From Marinovum algicola (GTDB taxonomy: Bacteria > Pseudomonadota > Alphaproteobacteria > Rhodobacterales > Rhodobacteraceae), in the NCBI RefSeq assembly GCF_900109145.1, contig NZ_FNYY01000001.1:186001-250000 (forward strand): DNA of 64,000 nt, in the 5' to 3' direction. Position 1 is the stretch's first letter. Each line of letters begins with the position of its first letter. The position numbers and the translations under genes are program-made. Of the stretch, positions 40,128 to 49,994 are shown piece by piece. Below the pieces are notes generated by a model. The model saw only the letters and a list, made by a program, of their open reading frames with translations. It was not told where the DNA came from and ran no database searches.

Positions 40128-41015
40128 TCAGCCCGTCGCCTTTTCCAGAACACGGCCCGCCACCGCATCGAGCTTGGCCATCAGCCCGGCATCGCGTTTG
40201 TCCGGCGCGGTCAGGATCGCATATTCCAGCGCCCGGTCGCAGCCATGCGGGCAGGGCGCCCGACCAGCGCCCAGAAGCGCCGGCAGCCGGCTGACCAGAT
40301 CGCGCCCCTTTTCGGCATTGCCCATCAGCGTGGCGATGATCTGCGTCACATCCACCTCGCCATGGTCGGGGTGCCAGCTGTCGTAATCGGTGATCATCGC
40401 CACACTGGCGTAGCAGAGCTCGGCCTCGCGGGCGAGTTTGGCCTCGGGCATGTTGGTCATGCCGATCACATCCGCACCCCAGGCCTCGCGATACATTCGC
40501 GATTCAGCCAGCGTCGAGAACTGCGGCCCCTCCATCGCCAGATAGGTGCCGCCGCGATGCACGTTGATCCCGCCGTCGCGCGCGGCGGTTTCGCAGGCGT
40601 CCGACAGGCGCGGGCAGGTCGGATGCGCCACGCTCACATGCGCCACGCATCCTGTGCCGAAGAAGGATTTTTCGCGCGCGATCGTGCGGTCGATGAACTG
40701 GTCGACGACGACGAAATCGCCCGGCGCCATTTCGTCGCGGAACGATCCGCAGGCCGAGACAGAGACCACGTCGGTCACCCCGAGCCGTTTGAGCGCATCG
40801 ATGTTGGCGCGATAGGGCACGGTGGCGGGTGCATGCACATGGCCACGGCCGTGGCGCGGCAGAAAGGCCATCTTCACCCCGTCGAGCGTGCCGGTCAGAA
40901 GCTGATCCGACGGCGCGCCCCAGGGCGTGGCGACCGAGACCCATTCCGCCCCGCTCAGCCCGGCGATCTCGTAAATCCCCGATCCGCCGATCACCCCGAT
41001 CATCGTGTCCGTCAT
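40128..41015 (-). CDS. mtnP: S-methyl-5'-thioadenosine phosphorylase
   Basis: This 295-residue enzyme splits methylthioadenosine into adenine and methylthioribose-1-phosphate in the methionine salvage pathway. Landmarks are MIGVIGGSGIYEI, FLPRHGRGHVHAPATVPYRANI, SACGSFRDEMAPGDFVVVDQFIDRT, LAMEGPQFSTLAESRMYR, WGADVIGMTNMPEAKLAREAELCYA and ITDYDSWH. The Met in GMTNMPEA and the Ser/Cys context fit MTA rather than purine nucleosides generally. It precedes the LysE-type exporter on the same strand. Confidence 0.95.
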   Translation of the reverse strand: MTDTMIGVIGGSGIYEIAGLSGAEWVSVATPWGAPSDQLLTGTLDGVKMAFLPRHGRGHVHAPATVPYRANIDALKRLGVTDVVSVSACGSFRDEMAPGDFVVVDQFIDRTIAREKSFFGTGCVAHVSVAHPTCPRLSDACETAARDGGINVHRGGTYLAMEGPQFSTLAESRMYREAWGADVIGMTNMPEAKLAREAELCYASVAMITDYDSWHPDHGEVDVTQIIATLMGNAEKGRDLVSRLPALLGAGRAPCPHGCDRALEYAILTAPDKRDAGLMAKLDAVAGRVLEKATG

Positions 41016-41185
41016 GCCTGTGCTCCGTCTGTTGTCGACGCCACCTTAGGGCGCGCGGTTGCGAGCGCAAGCCACGGCTACGCGACCCGGCCCGCGACCG
41101 CGCCGGCCGGGCCTGGCGGGGTGGCGTTTCGCGCCGCGGCGGACTATAGCGCTAGCGGAAACACACCAAATATCAGGATCCGCCG

Positions 41186-42820
41186 ATGAAACGCGCCTTG
41201 CTGGCCTCATTCGCCAAGGGCTTTGCCATGCCCGACCTCCGCTGGATGCCCGACGAGGGCTTTACCATGGGGCGGCTGCGGATCGAATTGCTGTCCGGTC
41301 TCACCGTGGCGCTGGCGCTGGTGCCCGAGGCGGTGGCCTTTGCCTTTGTCGCCGGCGTGCATCCGCTGGTCGGCCTCTATGCCGCCTTTCTCGTCGGATT
41401 GATCACCGCGCTGATCGGCGGCCGGCCCGGCATGATCTCAGGCGCGACCGGCGCGCTGGCCGTCGTCATGGTGGCGCTGGTGGCGCAGCATGGTGTCGAA
41501 TACCTCTTTGCGACGGTGGTCCTGATGGGGCTGTTGCAGATCTTTGCCGGTGTCATGCAATGGGGCAAGTTCATCCGGTTGGTGCCGCATCCGGTGATGC
41601 TGGGCTTTGTCAACGGCCTGGCGATCGTGATCTTCCTGGCGCAGCTGACCCAGTTCAAGGTGCCCGGAACAGCCGAAAGCAACGGCCACGGCATGGGCGG
41701 CGGCGAATGGCTGACCGGCTGGCCGCTGGTCGTGATGCTGGGACTGGTGGCGCTGACCATGGCGATCATCTGGGTGATGCCCAGGATCACCAAGGTGATC
41801 CCGGCGCCGCTGGCCGGCATCGGCGTGGTCGCGGCGCTGGTCATCGCCTTCGGCATCGATGTGCCGCGGGTGGGCGACATGGCCTCGATCCAGGGCGGGC
41901 TGCCGCCGTTTCACATTCCGATGGTGCCGTTGAACTGGGAGACCCTGCAAATCATCCTGCCCTATGCGGTGATCCTCGCGGCCATCGGGCTGATCGAATC
42001 TCTGCTGACGCTTAATCTGGTGGGCGAGATCACCGGCAAGCGCGGCGGCGCCAGCCAGGAATGCGTCGCCCAGGGCGTGGCCAATACCGTCACCGGTTTC
42101 TTTGGCGGCATGGGCGGCTGTGCCATGATCGGCCAGTCGATGATCAACGTGAAAAGCGGTGGCCGCACCCGCATCGCCGGCATTGCGGCGGCGCTCTTCC
42201 TGCTGATCTTCATCCTCTTCGCCGCGCCGGTGATCGAGCTCATTCCGCTGGCGGCGCTGGTCGGCGTGATGTTCATGGTGGTGATCGGCACCTTCGCCTG
42301 GAACTCGCTGACCATCCTGCGCAAGGTGCCCAAGATGGATGCCTTCGTCATCCTGCTGGTCACCGCGGTCACCGTCTACGAAGACCTGGCGGTTGCCGTG
42401 GTGGTGGGTGTGATCGTCTCGGCGCTGGCCTATTCCTGGAACAACGCGCGGCGCATCCATGCCCGCACCCGGGAATCGATCACCGACAAGGGCGCCAAGG
42501 TCTACGAGATCCAGGGGCCGCTGTTCTTCGGCTCGTCGGATGGTTTCATCGAGCTCTTTGACATCGCCGGCGACCCCGACACGGTGATCATCGACTTTGC
42601 CGAAAGCCGCGTGGTCGATCAATCGGCGCTTCAGGCGATCGAGGCCGTCGCCGCGAAATACGAGGCTGCGGGCAAGATCATCAAGCTGCGGCACCTGAGC
42701 CGGGACTGCCACAGCCTGCTGACCAAGGCCGGTCACCTGATGGTCGACAGCGACGATGACCCCGATTACGAGCTGGCGGTGGATTATCACGTCCGCACCG
42801 GCATTCTCGGCGGTCACTGA
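41186..42820 (+). CDS. SulP-family anion transporter with STAS domain
   Basis: This 544-residue protein combines a membrane domain of ten or more segments (LLSGLTVALALVPEAVAFAFVAGVHPLVGLYAAFL, GLIESLLTLNLVGEITGKRGGASQECVAQGVANTVTGFFGGMGGCAMIGQSMINV) with a cytoplasmic STAS domain from about residue 430 (VIIDFAESRVVDQSALQAIEAV). SulP proteins move sulfate, bicarbonate or dicarboxylates. The marine habitat of relatives makes bicarbonate or sulfate plausible, but the sequence does not decide. No linked carbonic anhydrase or sulfate gene is present. Confidence 0.93.
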   Translation: MKRALLASFAKGFAMPDLRWMPDEGFTMGRLRIELLSGLTVALALVPEAVAFAFVAGVHPLVGLYAAFLVGLITALIGGRPGMISGATGALAVVMVALVAQHGVEYLFATVVLMGLLQIFAGVMQWGKFIRLVPHPVMLGFVNGLAIVIFLAQLTQFKVPGTAESNGHGMGGGEWLTGWPLVVMLGLVALTMAIIWVMPRITKVIPAPLAGIGVVAALVIAFGIDVPRVGDMASIQGGLPPFHIPMVPLNWETLQIILPYAVILAAIGLIESLLTLNLVGEITGKRGGASQECVAQGVANTVTGFFGGMGGCAMIGQSMINVKSGGRTRIAGIAAALFLLIFILFAAPVIELIPLAALVGVMFMVVIGTFAWNSLTILRKVPKMDAFVILLVTAVTVYEDLAVAVVVGVIVSALAYSWNNARRIHARTRESITDKGAKVYEIQGPLFFGSSDGFIELFDIAGDPDTVIIDFAESRVVDQSALQAIEAVAAKYEAAGKIIKLRHLSRDCHSLLTKAGHLMVDSDDDPDYELAVDYHVRTGILGGH

Positions 42821-42838
42821 CGCCGCGGGGGACAGGGC

Positions 42839-43675
42839 TCAGGCCCGCGCCAGCCATGTCCCCCCGAGCGCCCGGCAACGGGCGCCCGATCCAAGCTTGA
42901 ACCGCGCCAGCCCCGGCGCGGTGACCGTATCGACCATTCCCAGATCGAGCCGCGTGATGCCGCGCGCCGCCAGATCGATCATCGCCCGCCAGAGCAGCAG
43001 ATGATGCGCCGCGCGCGCCCGGCCTTCGGGGCCGGACCAGCCGATGTGATAGGTTGCCACCGCGCCGTGGCAGAGAAACAGCAGCGCCGCCACCGGCGCG
43101 CCCTGATGCCGGGCCTCGAAAATCCGCGCCTGGCCGCGGTTGGCGGCGGCAAAGGCGGCGGTAAAGAGCGGTGGATAGCCGCGATAGCGTTTCACCACCT
43201 GTTGCGCCTGATCCACCCGCAAGAGCCAGTGCCCGGGATCGGCCGGCAGCCCGACCGAGGCCACCCGCAGCCCGGCGTCCGAGGCGCGATTCAGCCGATT
43301 GCGCCATTTCTGCGCCATCCGTGCACGCAGATCCGCCGCCGTGCCGTCAAGCGACAACTCGGCCACATGCGCCGCCGTCCTGAGCCGCAGGCCGGGGGCG
43401 GTTCCCGGCGTCTCGGCATTGATCAGGAACAGCCGGCAGTCGCAGGCCGCGCGCAATCGGCGCAGGTCGCTCCGGCTGACATCCGCCCGCGACACCAGCG
43501 CCACCTTGGCAAAGGGCCCGAAGCGGCGGCGCAGCACCTGCACCTCGCCGCCGGACGGGCCGAGAAAGATGCGCAGCGGCGGGCGACCCAGATGCGTGAG
43601 CGTGGCGCCATAGGCCGGATGCTGCTGGAACGGCGCGGTCTGCACTGCCGCGAAACGAGAAGCGTGAAACGTCAT
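42839..43675 (-). CDS. GNAT/FemAB-like acyltransferase family protein
   Basis: This 278-residue protein has a split GNAT-like architecture: an N-terminal part with AYGATLTHLGRPPLRIFLGPSGG, and a C-terminal half with RMAQKWRNRLNRASDAGLRV, PVAALLFLCHGAVATYHIGWSGPEGRARAAHHLLLWRAMIDLAARGITRLDLGMVD. That resembles FemAB-type or peptidoglycan-bridge-like acyltransferases (DUF482/GNAT). The start at 43675 is the first Met of the conserved part. It converges on SulP. Substrate unknown. Confidence 0.75.
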   Translation of the reverse strand: MTFHASRFAAVQTAPFQQHPAYGATLTHLGRPPLRIFLGPSGGEVQVLRRRFGPFAKVALVSRADVSRSDLRRLRAACDCRLFLINAETPGTAPGLRLRTAAHVAELSLDGTAADLRARMAQKWRNRLNRASDAGLRVASVGLPADPGHWLLRVDQAQQVVKRYRGYPPLFTAAFAAANRGQARIFEARHQGAPVAALLFLCHGAVATYHIGWSGPEGRARAAHHLLLWRAMIDLAARGITRLDLGMVDTVTAPGLARFKLGSGARCRALGGTWLARA

Positions 43676-43713
43676 GGCGGCATTAACATCTGATTCAGGT
43701 AAATCAGGGATTA

Positions 43714-43857
43714 ATGGCTGCCATGAAAAACCACATTGTCCTCGGCGTCCACGCCCCGCCGCCGCGCCTCGCCCCTGCGGGCCTCGCACTGTTCTCCGCC
43801 GCTCTGGCGCTGCCGGCCGGGCTGCTGCTCTGGCTCACGGAGTGGCTGTTGCTCTAG
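43714..43857 (+). CDS. Putative small single-span membrane protein, 47 residues
   Basis: ATG with CAGGGA just upstream; a second in-frame ATG follows three codons later. The peptide has a short basic/His start (MKNHIVLGVH), a Pro/Ala stretch and a hydrophobic C-terminal segment (LALPAGLLLWLTEWLLL). It is divergent from the GNAT gene and converges on tyrS. No family recognised. Confidence 0.4.
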   Translation: MAAMKNHIVLGVHAPPPRLAPAGLALFSAALALPAGLLLWLTEWLLL

Positions 43858-43887
43858 GCGCGGCGAGGGATCGCCGCGCCCTGGCGC

Positions 43888-45147
43888 TCAGCCGAGCTGC
43901 ACCAGCGCGTGTCGCTTCTTGCCGGCCGAGAGCTTGACCGGCGAGGCCAGCGCGCCGGCATCCAGCATCAGCCCGGCGTCGGTCAGCGGCGCGTCGTCGA
44001 GGCGCGCGCCGTTTTCGGCGATCAGCCGCTTGGCCTCCTTGCCGGATTTCGCCAGCCCGGCCCGCACGATCACCTGCACGATGGAAATGCCGTCGCCCAG
44101 TTCTTCGGCCGAAAGCGTCAGGGTCGGCAGGTCGTCGCCCACGCCACCCTTTTCGAACACCTCGCGCGCGGTGGCTTCTGCTGCCGCCGCCGCCTCGGCC
44201 CCGTGACAGAGCGTGGTGACCGCATTGGCCAGCACGATCTTTGCCTCGTTGATCTCCGATCCGGCCAGCGCGCCCAGCCGCTCGCATTCGGCGACGTCGA
44301 TTTCGGTATAAAGCTTGAGGAAGCGGCCGACATCGGCATCGGTGGAATTGCGCCAGAACTGCCAGAACTCGTAGGGCGAGAGCATGTCGGCATTGAGCCA
44401 CATGGCGCCGCCCTGAGATTTGCCCATCTTGCGGCCGTCCGAGGTGGTCAGCAGCGGCGAGGTCAGGCCAAAGATCTCATGGTCGAGCACCCGGCGCGTC
44501 AGGTCGATGCCATTGACGATATTGCCCCATTGATCCGATCCGCCCATCTGCAACACACAGTCGTAGCGGCGGTTCAGCTCAAGGAAATCATAGGCTTGCA
44601 GGATCATGTAGTTGAACTCGAGGAACGACAGCGATTGCTCGCGATCAAGCCGCGACTTCACGCTTTCGAAGCTCAGCATCCGGTTGACCGAGAAATGCCG
44701 GCCGATGTCGCGCAGGAACTCGAGATAGTTCAACCCGTCGAGCCATTCGGCATTGTTCAGCATCAAGGCCGCATTGTGCAGGCCGTCGGCGTCCCCGTAG
44801 TCGAGGTATTTGGCAAAGACCTGCTGCATGCCGGCGATATTGGCGTCGATCTGCTCCGGCCCCAGCAGCGGGCGTTCGTCCGACCGGAACGAGGGATCGC
44901 CCACCTTGGTGGTGCCGCCGCCCATCAGGGTGATCGGCTTGTGCCCGGTCTTTTGCAGCCAGCGCAGCATCATGATGTTGAGGAGATGCCCCACATGCAG
45001 CGACTGCGCCGTGGCATCATAACCGATATAGGCGGTCACCATGCCACTGGACAGGGCCTCGTCCAGCCCCTGATAATCGGTGCAATCGGCCAGATAGCCG
45101 CGCTCCATCATGACATGCATGAAGTCCGATTTGGGATGGTAGGTCAT
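43888..45147 (-). CDS. tyrS: Tyrosyl-tRNA synthetase
   Basis: This 419-residue class I synthetase has [22 protein letters not shown] (HIGH-type HVGH), [22 protein letters not shown], the tyrosine pocket [31 protein letters not shown], the KMSKS loop as [10 protein letters not shown], and a C-terminal S4 domain ([16 protein letters not shown]). It charges tRNA-Tyr. GGAGAG precedes the ATG; codons upstream of it belong to the divergent anmK region. Confidence 0.98.
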   Translation of the reverse strand: MTYHPKSDFMHVMMERGYLADCTDYQGLDEALSSGMVTAYIGYDATAQSLHVGHLLNIMMLRWLQKTGHKPITLMGGGTTKVGDPSFRSDERPLLGPEQIDANIAGMQQVFAKYLDYGDADGLHNAALMLNNAEWLDGLNYLEFLRDIGRHFSVNRMLSFESVKSRLDREQSLSFLEFNYMILQAYDFLELNRRYDCVLQMGGSDQWGNIVNGIDLTRRVLDHEIFGLTSPLLTTSDGRKMGKSQGGAMWLNADMLSPYEFWQFWRNSTDADVGRFLKLYTEIDVAECERLGALAGSEINEAKIVLANAVTTLCHGAEAAAAAEATAREVFEKGGVGDDLPTLTLSAEELGDGISIVQVIVRAGLAKSGKEAKRLIAENGARLDDAPLTDAGLMLDAGALASPVKLSAGKKRHALVQLG

Positions 45148-45208
45148 GAGGTCTCTCCGATATGGTCGGGGCAAGGCTATAAAGGCCACAGGCCACGAGG
45201 AAAAGAGC

Positions 45209-46306
45209 ATGTTGCAGGCAGGCATGGTCAATGCGCTGGGCGCGATGTCGGGAACGTCGCTCGACGGGGTCGATGCGGCGCTGATCCGCACCGACGGGGT
45301 GACGATCGAAGGTTTCGGCGCACATCGCTACCGCGCCTATTCCGACAGCGAACGCGCGGTGCTGCGGGCGGCACTGGGGCGCTGGCCGGGCGAGGATCTG
45401 GGCGCGGCGCTGGCGGTGGTGCAACGTGCCCACGCCGAGGCGATGGCCGGTTTCGACGGTGTCGATATCGCCGGCTTTCACGGCCAGACCCTGGCGCATG
45501 AGCCGGGCGGGCGCGGCACCCATCAGCTGGGCGATGGCGCGGCGCTGGCCGAGGCTCTGCGGCTGCCGGTGGTCTGGGATTTCCGCTCGTCCGACGTGCG
45601 GCTGGGCGGGCAGGGGGCGCCGCTGGCGCCGTTCTTTCATTTTGCCTGCGCCCGCTGGATCGGGGCAGACCAGCCCGTGGCGTTCCTCAACCTCGGCGGT
45701 GTCGGCAACCTTACCTGGGTCGATCCGCGTCACCCAGGCCCCGAGGCGGCCGGCGCGCTTCTGGCTTTTGACACCGGCCCTGCCAATGCGCCGCTCAACG
45801 ACCTGATGCAGGAACGGCGTGGGCTGCCCTATGACGCCGATGGCGCGCTGTCGTTGCGGGGCGAGGTGGTGGAGGGCGCGCTGGAGCTGTTCCTCGACGA
45901 GGGGTATTTCCTCAAGATGCCGCCCAAATCCTTGGACCGGAACGATTTCTCGCTGATGCTCGATCTGGTGCGCGAGCTTGGGGACGCCGATGCGGCGGCC
46001 ACGATGTGTGCCATGGCGGCAAGCGCGGTGATGCGGGGAATGGAGCATTGCCCGGCGCCGCCCGCAGCGCTTTATGTCACCGGTGGCGGGCGCCACAACC
46101 CGGTGATGATGCAGATGCTGGGGGTGTCGCTCGACTGCCCGGTGGCGCCGGTCGAGGCGGTGGGCCTCGATGGCGACATGCTGGAAGCGCAGGCCTTTGC
46201 CTATCTCGCGGTGCGGGTGGCCCGCGGTCTGCCGACCTCGGCCCCGGGAACCACCGGCGTGCGCGCGCTGGTCGGCGGCGGCGAAATCTCGCATCCCGCC
46301 GGCTGA
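45209..46306 (+). CDS. anmK: Anhydro-N-acetylmuramic acid kinase
   Basis: This 365-residue sugar kinase recycles cell-wall anhydro-MurNAc to MurNAc-6-phosphate. It shows [93 protein letters not shown] and [10 protein letters not shown]. The ATG at 45209 has GAGGAAA seven bases upstream; a Met five residues later is a second choice. It is divergent from tyrS. A family B repeat begins at the base after its stop. Confidence 0.95.
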   Translation: MLQAGMVNALGAMSGTSLDGVDAALIRTDGVTIEGFGAHRYRAYSDSERAVLRAALGRWPGEDLGAALAVVQRAHAEAMAGFDGVDIAGFHGQTLAHEPGGRGTHQLGDGAALAEALRLPVVWDFRSSDVRLGGQGAPLAPFFHFACARWIGADQPVAFLNLGGVGNLTWVDPRHPGPEAAGALLAFDTGPANAPLNDLMQERRGLPYDADGALSLRGEVVEGALELFLDEGYFLKMPPKSLDRNDFSLMLDLVRELGDADAAATMCAMAASAVMRGMEHCPAPPAALYVTGGGRHNPVMMQMLGVSLDCPVAPVEAVGLDGDMLEAQAFAYLAVRVARGLPTSAPGTTGVRALVGGGEISHPAG

Positions 46307-46377
46307 CCCGTCCCGGACCGGCTCCGGGACTTCTTCGCTTCTGGCCAGGGGCCCCGGATCGGGGTCCGGGGCGCGCG
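46307..46377 (+). repeat. Intergenic repeat family B, copy 1
   Basis: CCCGTCCCGGACCGGCTCCG, GGAC, an 18-base spacer, then GGCCCCGGATCGGGGTCCGG and GGCGCGC. Two hairpins are formed (GTCCCGGA/CTCCGGGAC and GGCCCCGGAT/GGTCCGGGGC types). The same layout occurs at 53762-53834. It begins at the first base after the anmK stop and lies in a convergent gap. Confidence 0.75.
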
Positions 46378-46394
46378 GGGGTCCGGGGGCGCGC

Positions 46395-47000
46395 CTATTC
46401 GCCCGGCCGCTTGAGCGAAAACACCTCGCGCACCACCGCGTAATCGCGATAGCCCAGCCGGCTCAGCGGCGCATAGCGGGTCACGTCGACGCGGCCGTCA
46501 TCGAGGCAATCGTCGCGGATATGCACGCCGACGACTTCGCCCAGCACCATGAAATTCGACCGGCCCGCCAGCTCGATGATCTGCGTCATCCGGCATTCCA
46601 GCGCCGCCGGGCTGTCGGCCACCCGGGCGCAGGCGATCTCGTGGCAGGCGTCGCGCGCGATGCCGGCCTTGCCGAATTCATCCACCTCGCGCGGCCAGGG
46701 GCCCGAGCTCACGTTCATCACGTCGCGCTGGGCCGAGGCCACGATATTGACGCAGAACACCCCGGTTTCGCGGATATTGCCGACGCTGTCCTTGGTATCG
46801 CCGCGATCTTCCTTGGCCGAGGTCGAGCAAAACATTACCTGCGGCGGCGTATAGGCGACGGCGTTGAAAAACGAATAGGGCGCCAGATTGTCCTGGCCGT
46901 CCGCGCCGCGGCTGGAAATCCAGCCGATCGGGCGCGGGCTGACAATTGCGCTGAACGGGTTGTGCGGCAGCCCGTGGCCATCCTCGGGGCGATAGAACAT
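46395..47000 (-). CDS. Flavin reductase-like, FMN-binding protein
   Basis: This 201-residue protein has the flavin-reductase-like split barrel: NPFSAIVSPRPIGWISSRGADGQDNLAPYSFFNAVAYTPPQVMFCS at the start, DSVGNIRETGVFCVNIVA, and CRMTQIIELAGRSNFMVLGEVVGVHI. Members reduce flavin or bind FMN in aromatic or nitro compound metabolism. Nothing adjacent suggests a partner oxygenase. It converges on anmK across a family B repeat. Confidence 0.88.
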   Translation of the reverse strand: MFYRPEDGHGLPHNPFSAIVSPRPIGWISSRGADGQDNLAPYSFFNAVAYTPPQVMFCSTSAKEDRGDTKDSVGNIRETGVFCVNIVASAQRDVMNVSSGPWPREVDEFGKAGIARDACHEIACARVADSPAALECRMTQIIELAGRSNFMVLGEVVGVHIRDDCLDDGRVDVTRYAPLSRLGYRDYAVVREVFSLKRPGE

Positions 47001-47080
47001 GCGGAAATCCTTTGGCTTTACCCTTGACCTAACCGCATGTTAACCGGCTTTCCACCACAACCAGCCGAGGACGGTCGCCT

Positions 47081-47587
47081 TTGATCCAGCTGCGCAAAGA
47101 AACTCCGGCCGACCTCTGGGCGGTCGAGGCGCTCTTTGATCTCTGTTTCGCGCCAGGCCGCACCGCGCTCAGCTCGTACCGGCTGCGCGAGGATGTGCCG
47201 CCGGTGGCCGCGCTCTCGACCGTGGCCGAGGACGAAACCGGCACCATCGGTGGCGCGATCCGTTATTGGCCGGTCCGGGTCGGGGCGCACCCGGCGCTGC
47301 TGCTCGGGCCGATCGCGGTGCACCCGACGCGGCAGGGCGAGGGGCTCGGCGCCGCGTTGATGCGTGATTCGCTGGCGCGGGCGGCCGAACTGGGCTGGCA
47401 CCGGGTGATGCTGGTGGGCGATGCACCGTATTATGCGCGCTTCGGCTTTGACAAGCTGACCGGCGTCGAGATGCCGCCGCCGACCAATCCCGAGCGGGTG
47501 CTGGGCCACAATCTGACCGAAGGCGCCTGGCGGGGCATCCGCGGCGAAGTCACCCGTTGGGGTGACACGCCGGGCCACGAGGCTTGA
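47081..47587 (+). CDS. GNAT-family N-acetyltransferase
   Basis: This 168-residue protein has the acetyl-CoA loop LLGPIAVHPTRQGEGLGAALMRDSLARAAELGW and a typical YYARFGFDKL end, matching the YhbS-like GNAT branch. The start is TTG at 47081, with GAGGA about nine bases upstream; there is no ATG in frame nearby. Substrate unknown. Confidence 0.85.
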   Translation: MIQLRKETPADLWAVEALFDLCFAPGRTALSSYRLREDVPPVAALSTVAEDETGTIGGAIRYWPVRVGAHPALLLGPIAVHPTRQGEGLGAALMRDSLARAAELGWHRVMLVGDAPYYARFGFDKLTGVEMPPPTNPERVLGHNLTEGAWRGIRGEVTRWGDTPGHEA

Positions 47588-47636
47588 CTTCCGCCCCGCA
47601 GGCCCAATGTAAATAGCTGTAACATCGGGGGCCGCC

Positions 47637-48419
47637 ATGACCGCAGAGCATACAACCGGAACAGATCTGATCTCGCCGACGGCCGCGTTGCGGCTCGATG
47701 CCCTGGCGCTGCGCTATCGCAAGGCCGGGGGCGTCGGGCTTCAGGTGCTCAACCTTGTCGGCACCCAGGCCGAGAACCTGCTTGAGCGGCTGCCCGACGG
47801 CGTCAAGCACCGGCTTGAATCCGCAACGGAACGCGCCCTCGGCATCGCGCTCGAAGCGGCCGGGCAAAGCCGGACGCGAGTGGGCGATGCGCCGGGCTGG
47901 CTCAATCGCGCGGCGACCACGGCGATGGGCGCGGCGGGGGGCTTTGGCGGGCTGCCCTCGGCGCTGGCAGAATTGCCGGTGACCACCACGGTGCTGCTGC
48001 GCGCCATCCAGGGCATTGCCGCCGAACATGGGTTTGACCCGGACGATCCCGAAATTCGCGCCGAATGCCTGCAAGTCTTTGCCGCCGCCGGCCCGCTCGA
48101 GCATGACGACGGCGCCAACATGGCCTTTCTTTCGGCGCGGGTCACCCTGACCGGGGCGACGGTGCATGGGGTCATTGCCCGCGTGGCACCGCGGCTGGCC
48201 ACGGTTCTGGGCCAGAAACTGGCGGCGCAGGCGGTGCCGGTGGTGGGGGCGGTGGCCGGCGCGGCGACGAATTTCGCCTATACCAGCTATTACCAGGAAA
48301 TGGCGCATGTGCATTTCGGCCTGCGTCGCCTGGCCATCGACGAGGGGCTGCCGCGCGAGGCGCTGCTTGCCGATCTTCGGCGCCGGCTTGCCATTCCCGC
48401 CGGAAAGCGCCGGGAGTGA
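47637..48419 (+). CDS. EcsC family protein
   Basis: This 260-residue protein has small-residue-rich amphipathic and hydrophobic segments (WLNRAATTAMGAAGGFGGLPSALAELPVTTTVLLRAIQGIAAEHGF, KLAAQAVPVVGAVAGAATNFAYTSYYQEMAHVHF) that match the EcsC family. EcsC of Bacillus sits with an ABC transporter, but stand-alone proteins like this one have no assigned function. It follows the GNAT gene by 49 bases with TTGACT nearby as a possible -35. Confidence 0.82.
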   Translation: MTAEHTTGTDLISPTAALRLDALALRYRKAGGVGLQVLNLVGTQAENLLERLPDGVKHRLESATERALGIALEAAGQSRTRVGDAPGWLNRAATTAMGAAGGFGGLPSALAELPVTTTVLLRAIQGIAAEHGFDPDDPEIRAECLQVFAAAGPLEHDDGANMAFLSARVTLTGATVHGVIARVAPRLATVLGQKLAAQAVPVVGAVAGAATNFAYTSYYQEMAHVHFGLRRLAIDEGLPREALLADLRRRLAIPAGKRRE

Positions 48420-48520
48420 CGCTGCCGTGAATTGAATTTTTCGCCAAAATGGCGCACACTGCCCCAAAACAAAGGCGGCGCACCCGAGCCAATTCGCGCC
48501 GCACCATGAGAGGGCAGTTG

Positions 48521-48838
48521 ATGAAACAGGTGATCTATACCCTGGCCATTGCGGCTATTCTGACTCCGGTCTTTGCAAGCCTTGCCTCCGCCGGGCCGAT
48601 CAGCCGTGCGTGTCTGACATCCGGGCGCAAGGCGGCGAATTCGAGCCTGTGCGGCTGTATCCAGGCGGTGGCCGATGTGGCCCTGTCGCGCCGCGACCAG
48701 CGGATGGCCGCCAAATTCTTTCGCGACCCGCACCGGGCACAGGAAATCCGCCAGTCCGACCGCGCCAGCGACGAGGCCTTCTGGCTGCGCTACAAGGCGT
48801 TCGGTACCCAGGCCGAATCCAGCTGTCGCGGCTACTGA
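48521..48838 (+). CDS. Small exported protein of unknown function, 105 residues
   Basis: A signal peptide (KQVIYTLAIAAILTPVFASLASA) is followed by an 82-residue mature domain with four Cys (RACLTS, SSLCGCIQAVADVAL, SSCRGY) and a charged helix (RDPHRAQEIRQSDRASDEAFWLRYKAFG). Spacing of the Cys residues suggests two disulfides. I recall similar small proteins in Rhodobacterales but no function. Confidence 0.65.
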   Translation: MKQVIYTLAIAAILTPVFASLASAGPISRACLTSGRKAANSSLCGCIQAVADVALSRRDQRMAAKFFRDPHRAQEIRQSDRASDEAFWLRYKAFGTQAESSCRGY

Positions 48839-48971
48839 GGCGCGGCGCCGTCCCGACGTGAACCGGGCGGGACGTGGCTTTGGCCCTGCGCTGGCACGGC
48901 CAGCCTGGCCCACAGGTTGAACAAAGCGGGAGATACCTTCACAAAAGGCAAAACTGTGTGGAGGGCGGCCG

Positions 48972-49928
48972 ATGCTGGCCAAGGGGGTGACATTGCGCGG
49001 GCTCGAGGTCTTCGAGGCGCTTGCGCACAGCGGATCGGTGGCCCAGGCGGCGCGCACCACCGGGCTGAGCCAGCCCGCCGTCAGCCAGCAGATGAAGAAC
49101 CTCGAAGCCGCGCTGGGCACCGCGCTCGTCGATCACGCCCGAAGGCCGATGCAGCTGACACCGGCCGGGCGGTCTTTCCTGGCCCGGACCGAGACGGTGC
49201 TGGGCCAGCTCAGGCTGGCGCAGAGCGAGCTGACGGTGATGGATCTGGCGCATCTGTCGACGCTCAATCTGGGCATGATCGACGATTTCGACACCGACCT
49301 GACGCCGCGACTGGCGACGATCCTCGGCGAGAGCCTGTCGCGCTGCCGCTTCAAACTGATCTCGGCGCCCAGCCATGAAATCAGCGCCGCCCTGCGCGAC
49401 AAGCGACTGCATGTGGCGGTGGCGGCTTCGACCGGCGAAGTGGTCGACCATGTCGCCGAATATCCGCTTGTCTGCGATCCCTTCATTCTGGTCACGCCAC
49501 GCGGCTTCAGCGGCGGGGCCGAGGCGGCGATGGAGCAATTGCCGCTGCTGCGGTATGACCGCGACCAGATGATCGGGCGGCAGATCGAGGCGCAGTTGAC
49601 ACGGCTCCGGCTCGATTGCCCCGGGCGGTTCGAGATCGGCTCGCATCTTGCATTGATGACGCTGGTGGCGCGGGGCATGGGCTGGGCGCTGACGACGCCG
49701 CTGGGATATATGCGGGCGGTGCGCATCCATGGCGAGATCGAGGCCCACCCGCTGCCCTTCGCGCCGTTTTCGCGGACCATCTCCCTGTTTGCCAGCCCTG
49801 ACTGGACCGACCAGGTGCCGCGCGACATCGCCGCCACCATGCGCCGGCTGGTGAGCGAGCTGGTGATCGCGCCTGCGCTGGTGCAATTGCCCTGGCTGAA
49901 GGATCAGCTTCGGCTGCTTGCGGCGTGA
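48972..49928 (+). CDS. LysR-family transcriptional regulator
   Basis: This 318-residue regulator has an N-terminal winged helix-turn-helix (LRGLEVFEALAHSGSVAQAARTTGLSQPAVSQQMKNLEAALGTALVDH) and a C-terminal periplasmic-binding-like effector domain (LNLGMIDDFDTDLTPRLATIL onward). No divergent target gene lies next to it: upstream is a co-directional exported protein gene. The target and inducer are therefore unknown. Confidence 0.93.
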   Translation: MLAKGVTLRGLEVFEALAHSGSVAQAARTTGLSQPAVSQQMKNLEAALGTALVDHARRPMQLTPAGRSFLARTETVLGQLRLAQSELTVMDLAHLSTLNLGMIDDFDTDLTPRLATILGESLSRCRFKLISAPSHEISAALRDKRLHVAVAASTGEVVDHVAEYPLVCDPFILVTPRGFSGGAEAAMEQLPLLRYDRDQMIGRQIEAQLTRLRLDCPGRFEIGSHLALMTLVARGMGWALTTPLGYMRAVRIHGEIEAHPLPFAPFSRTISLFASPDWTDQVPRDIAATMRRLVSELVIAPALVQLPWLKDQLRLLAA

Positions 49929-49994
49929 CACCGGCGGGGCGTTGCACTGGCAGTACGCGCGGATTTGGGAAATCCGAAACTGCGGCGGTCGGGG

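Noticed and set aside
48571..48580. CTTTGCAAGC as another PccR-type site
   Set aside because: Seven of eight bases match but it lies inside the signal-peptide codons of an exported protein, with no partner site.
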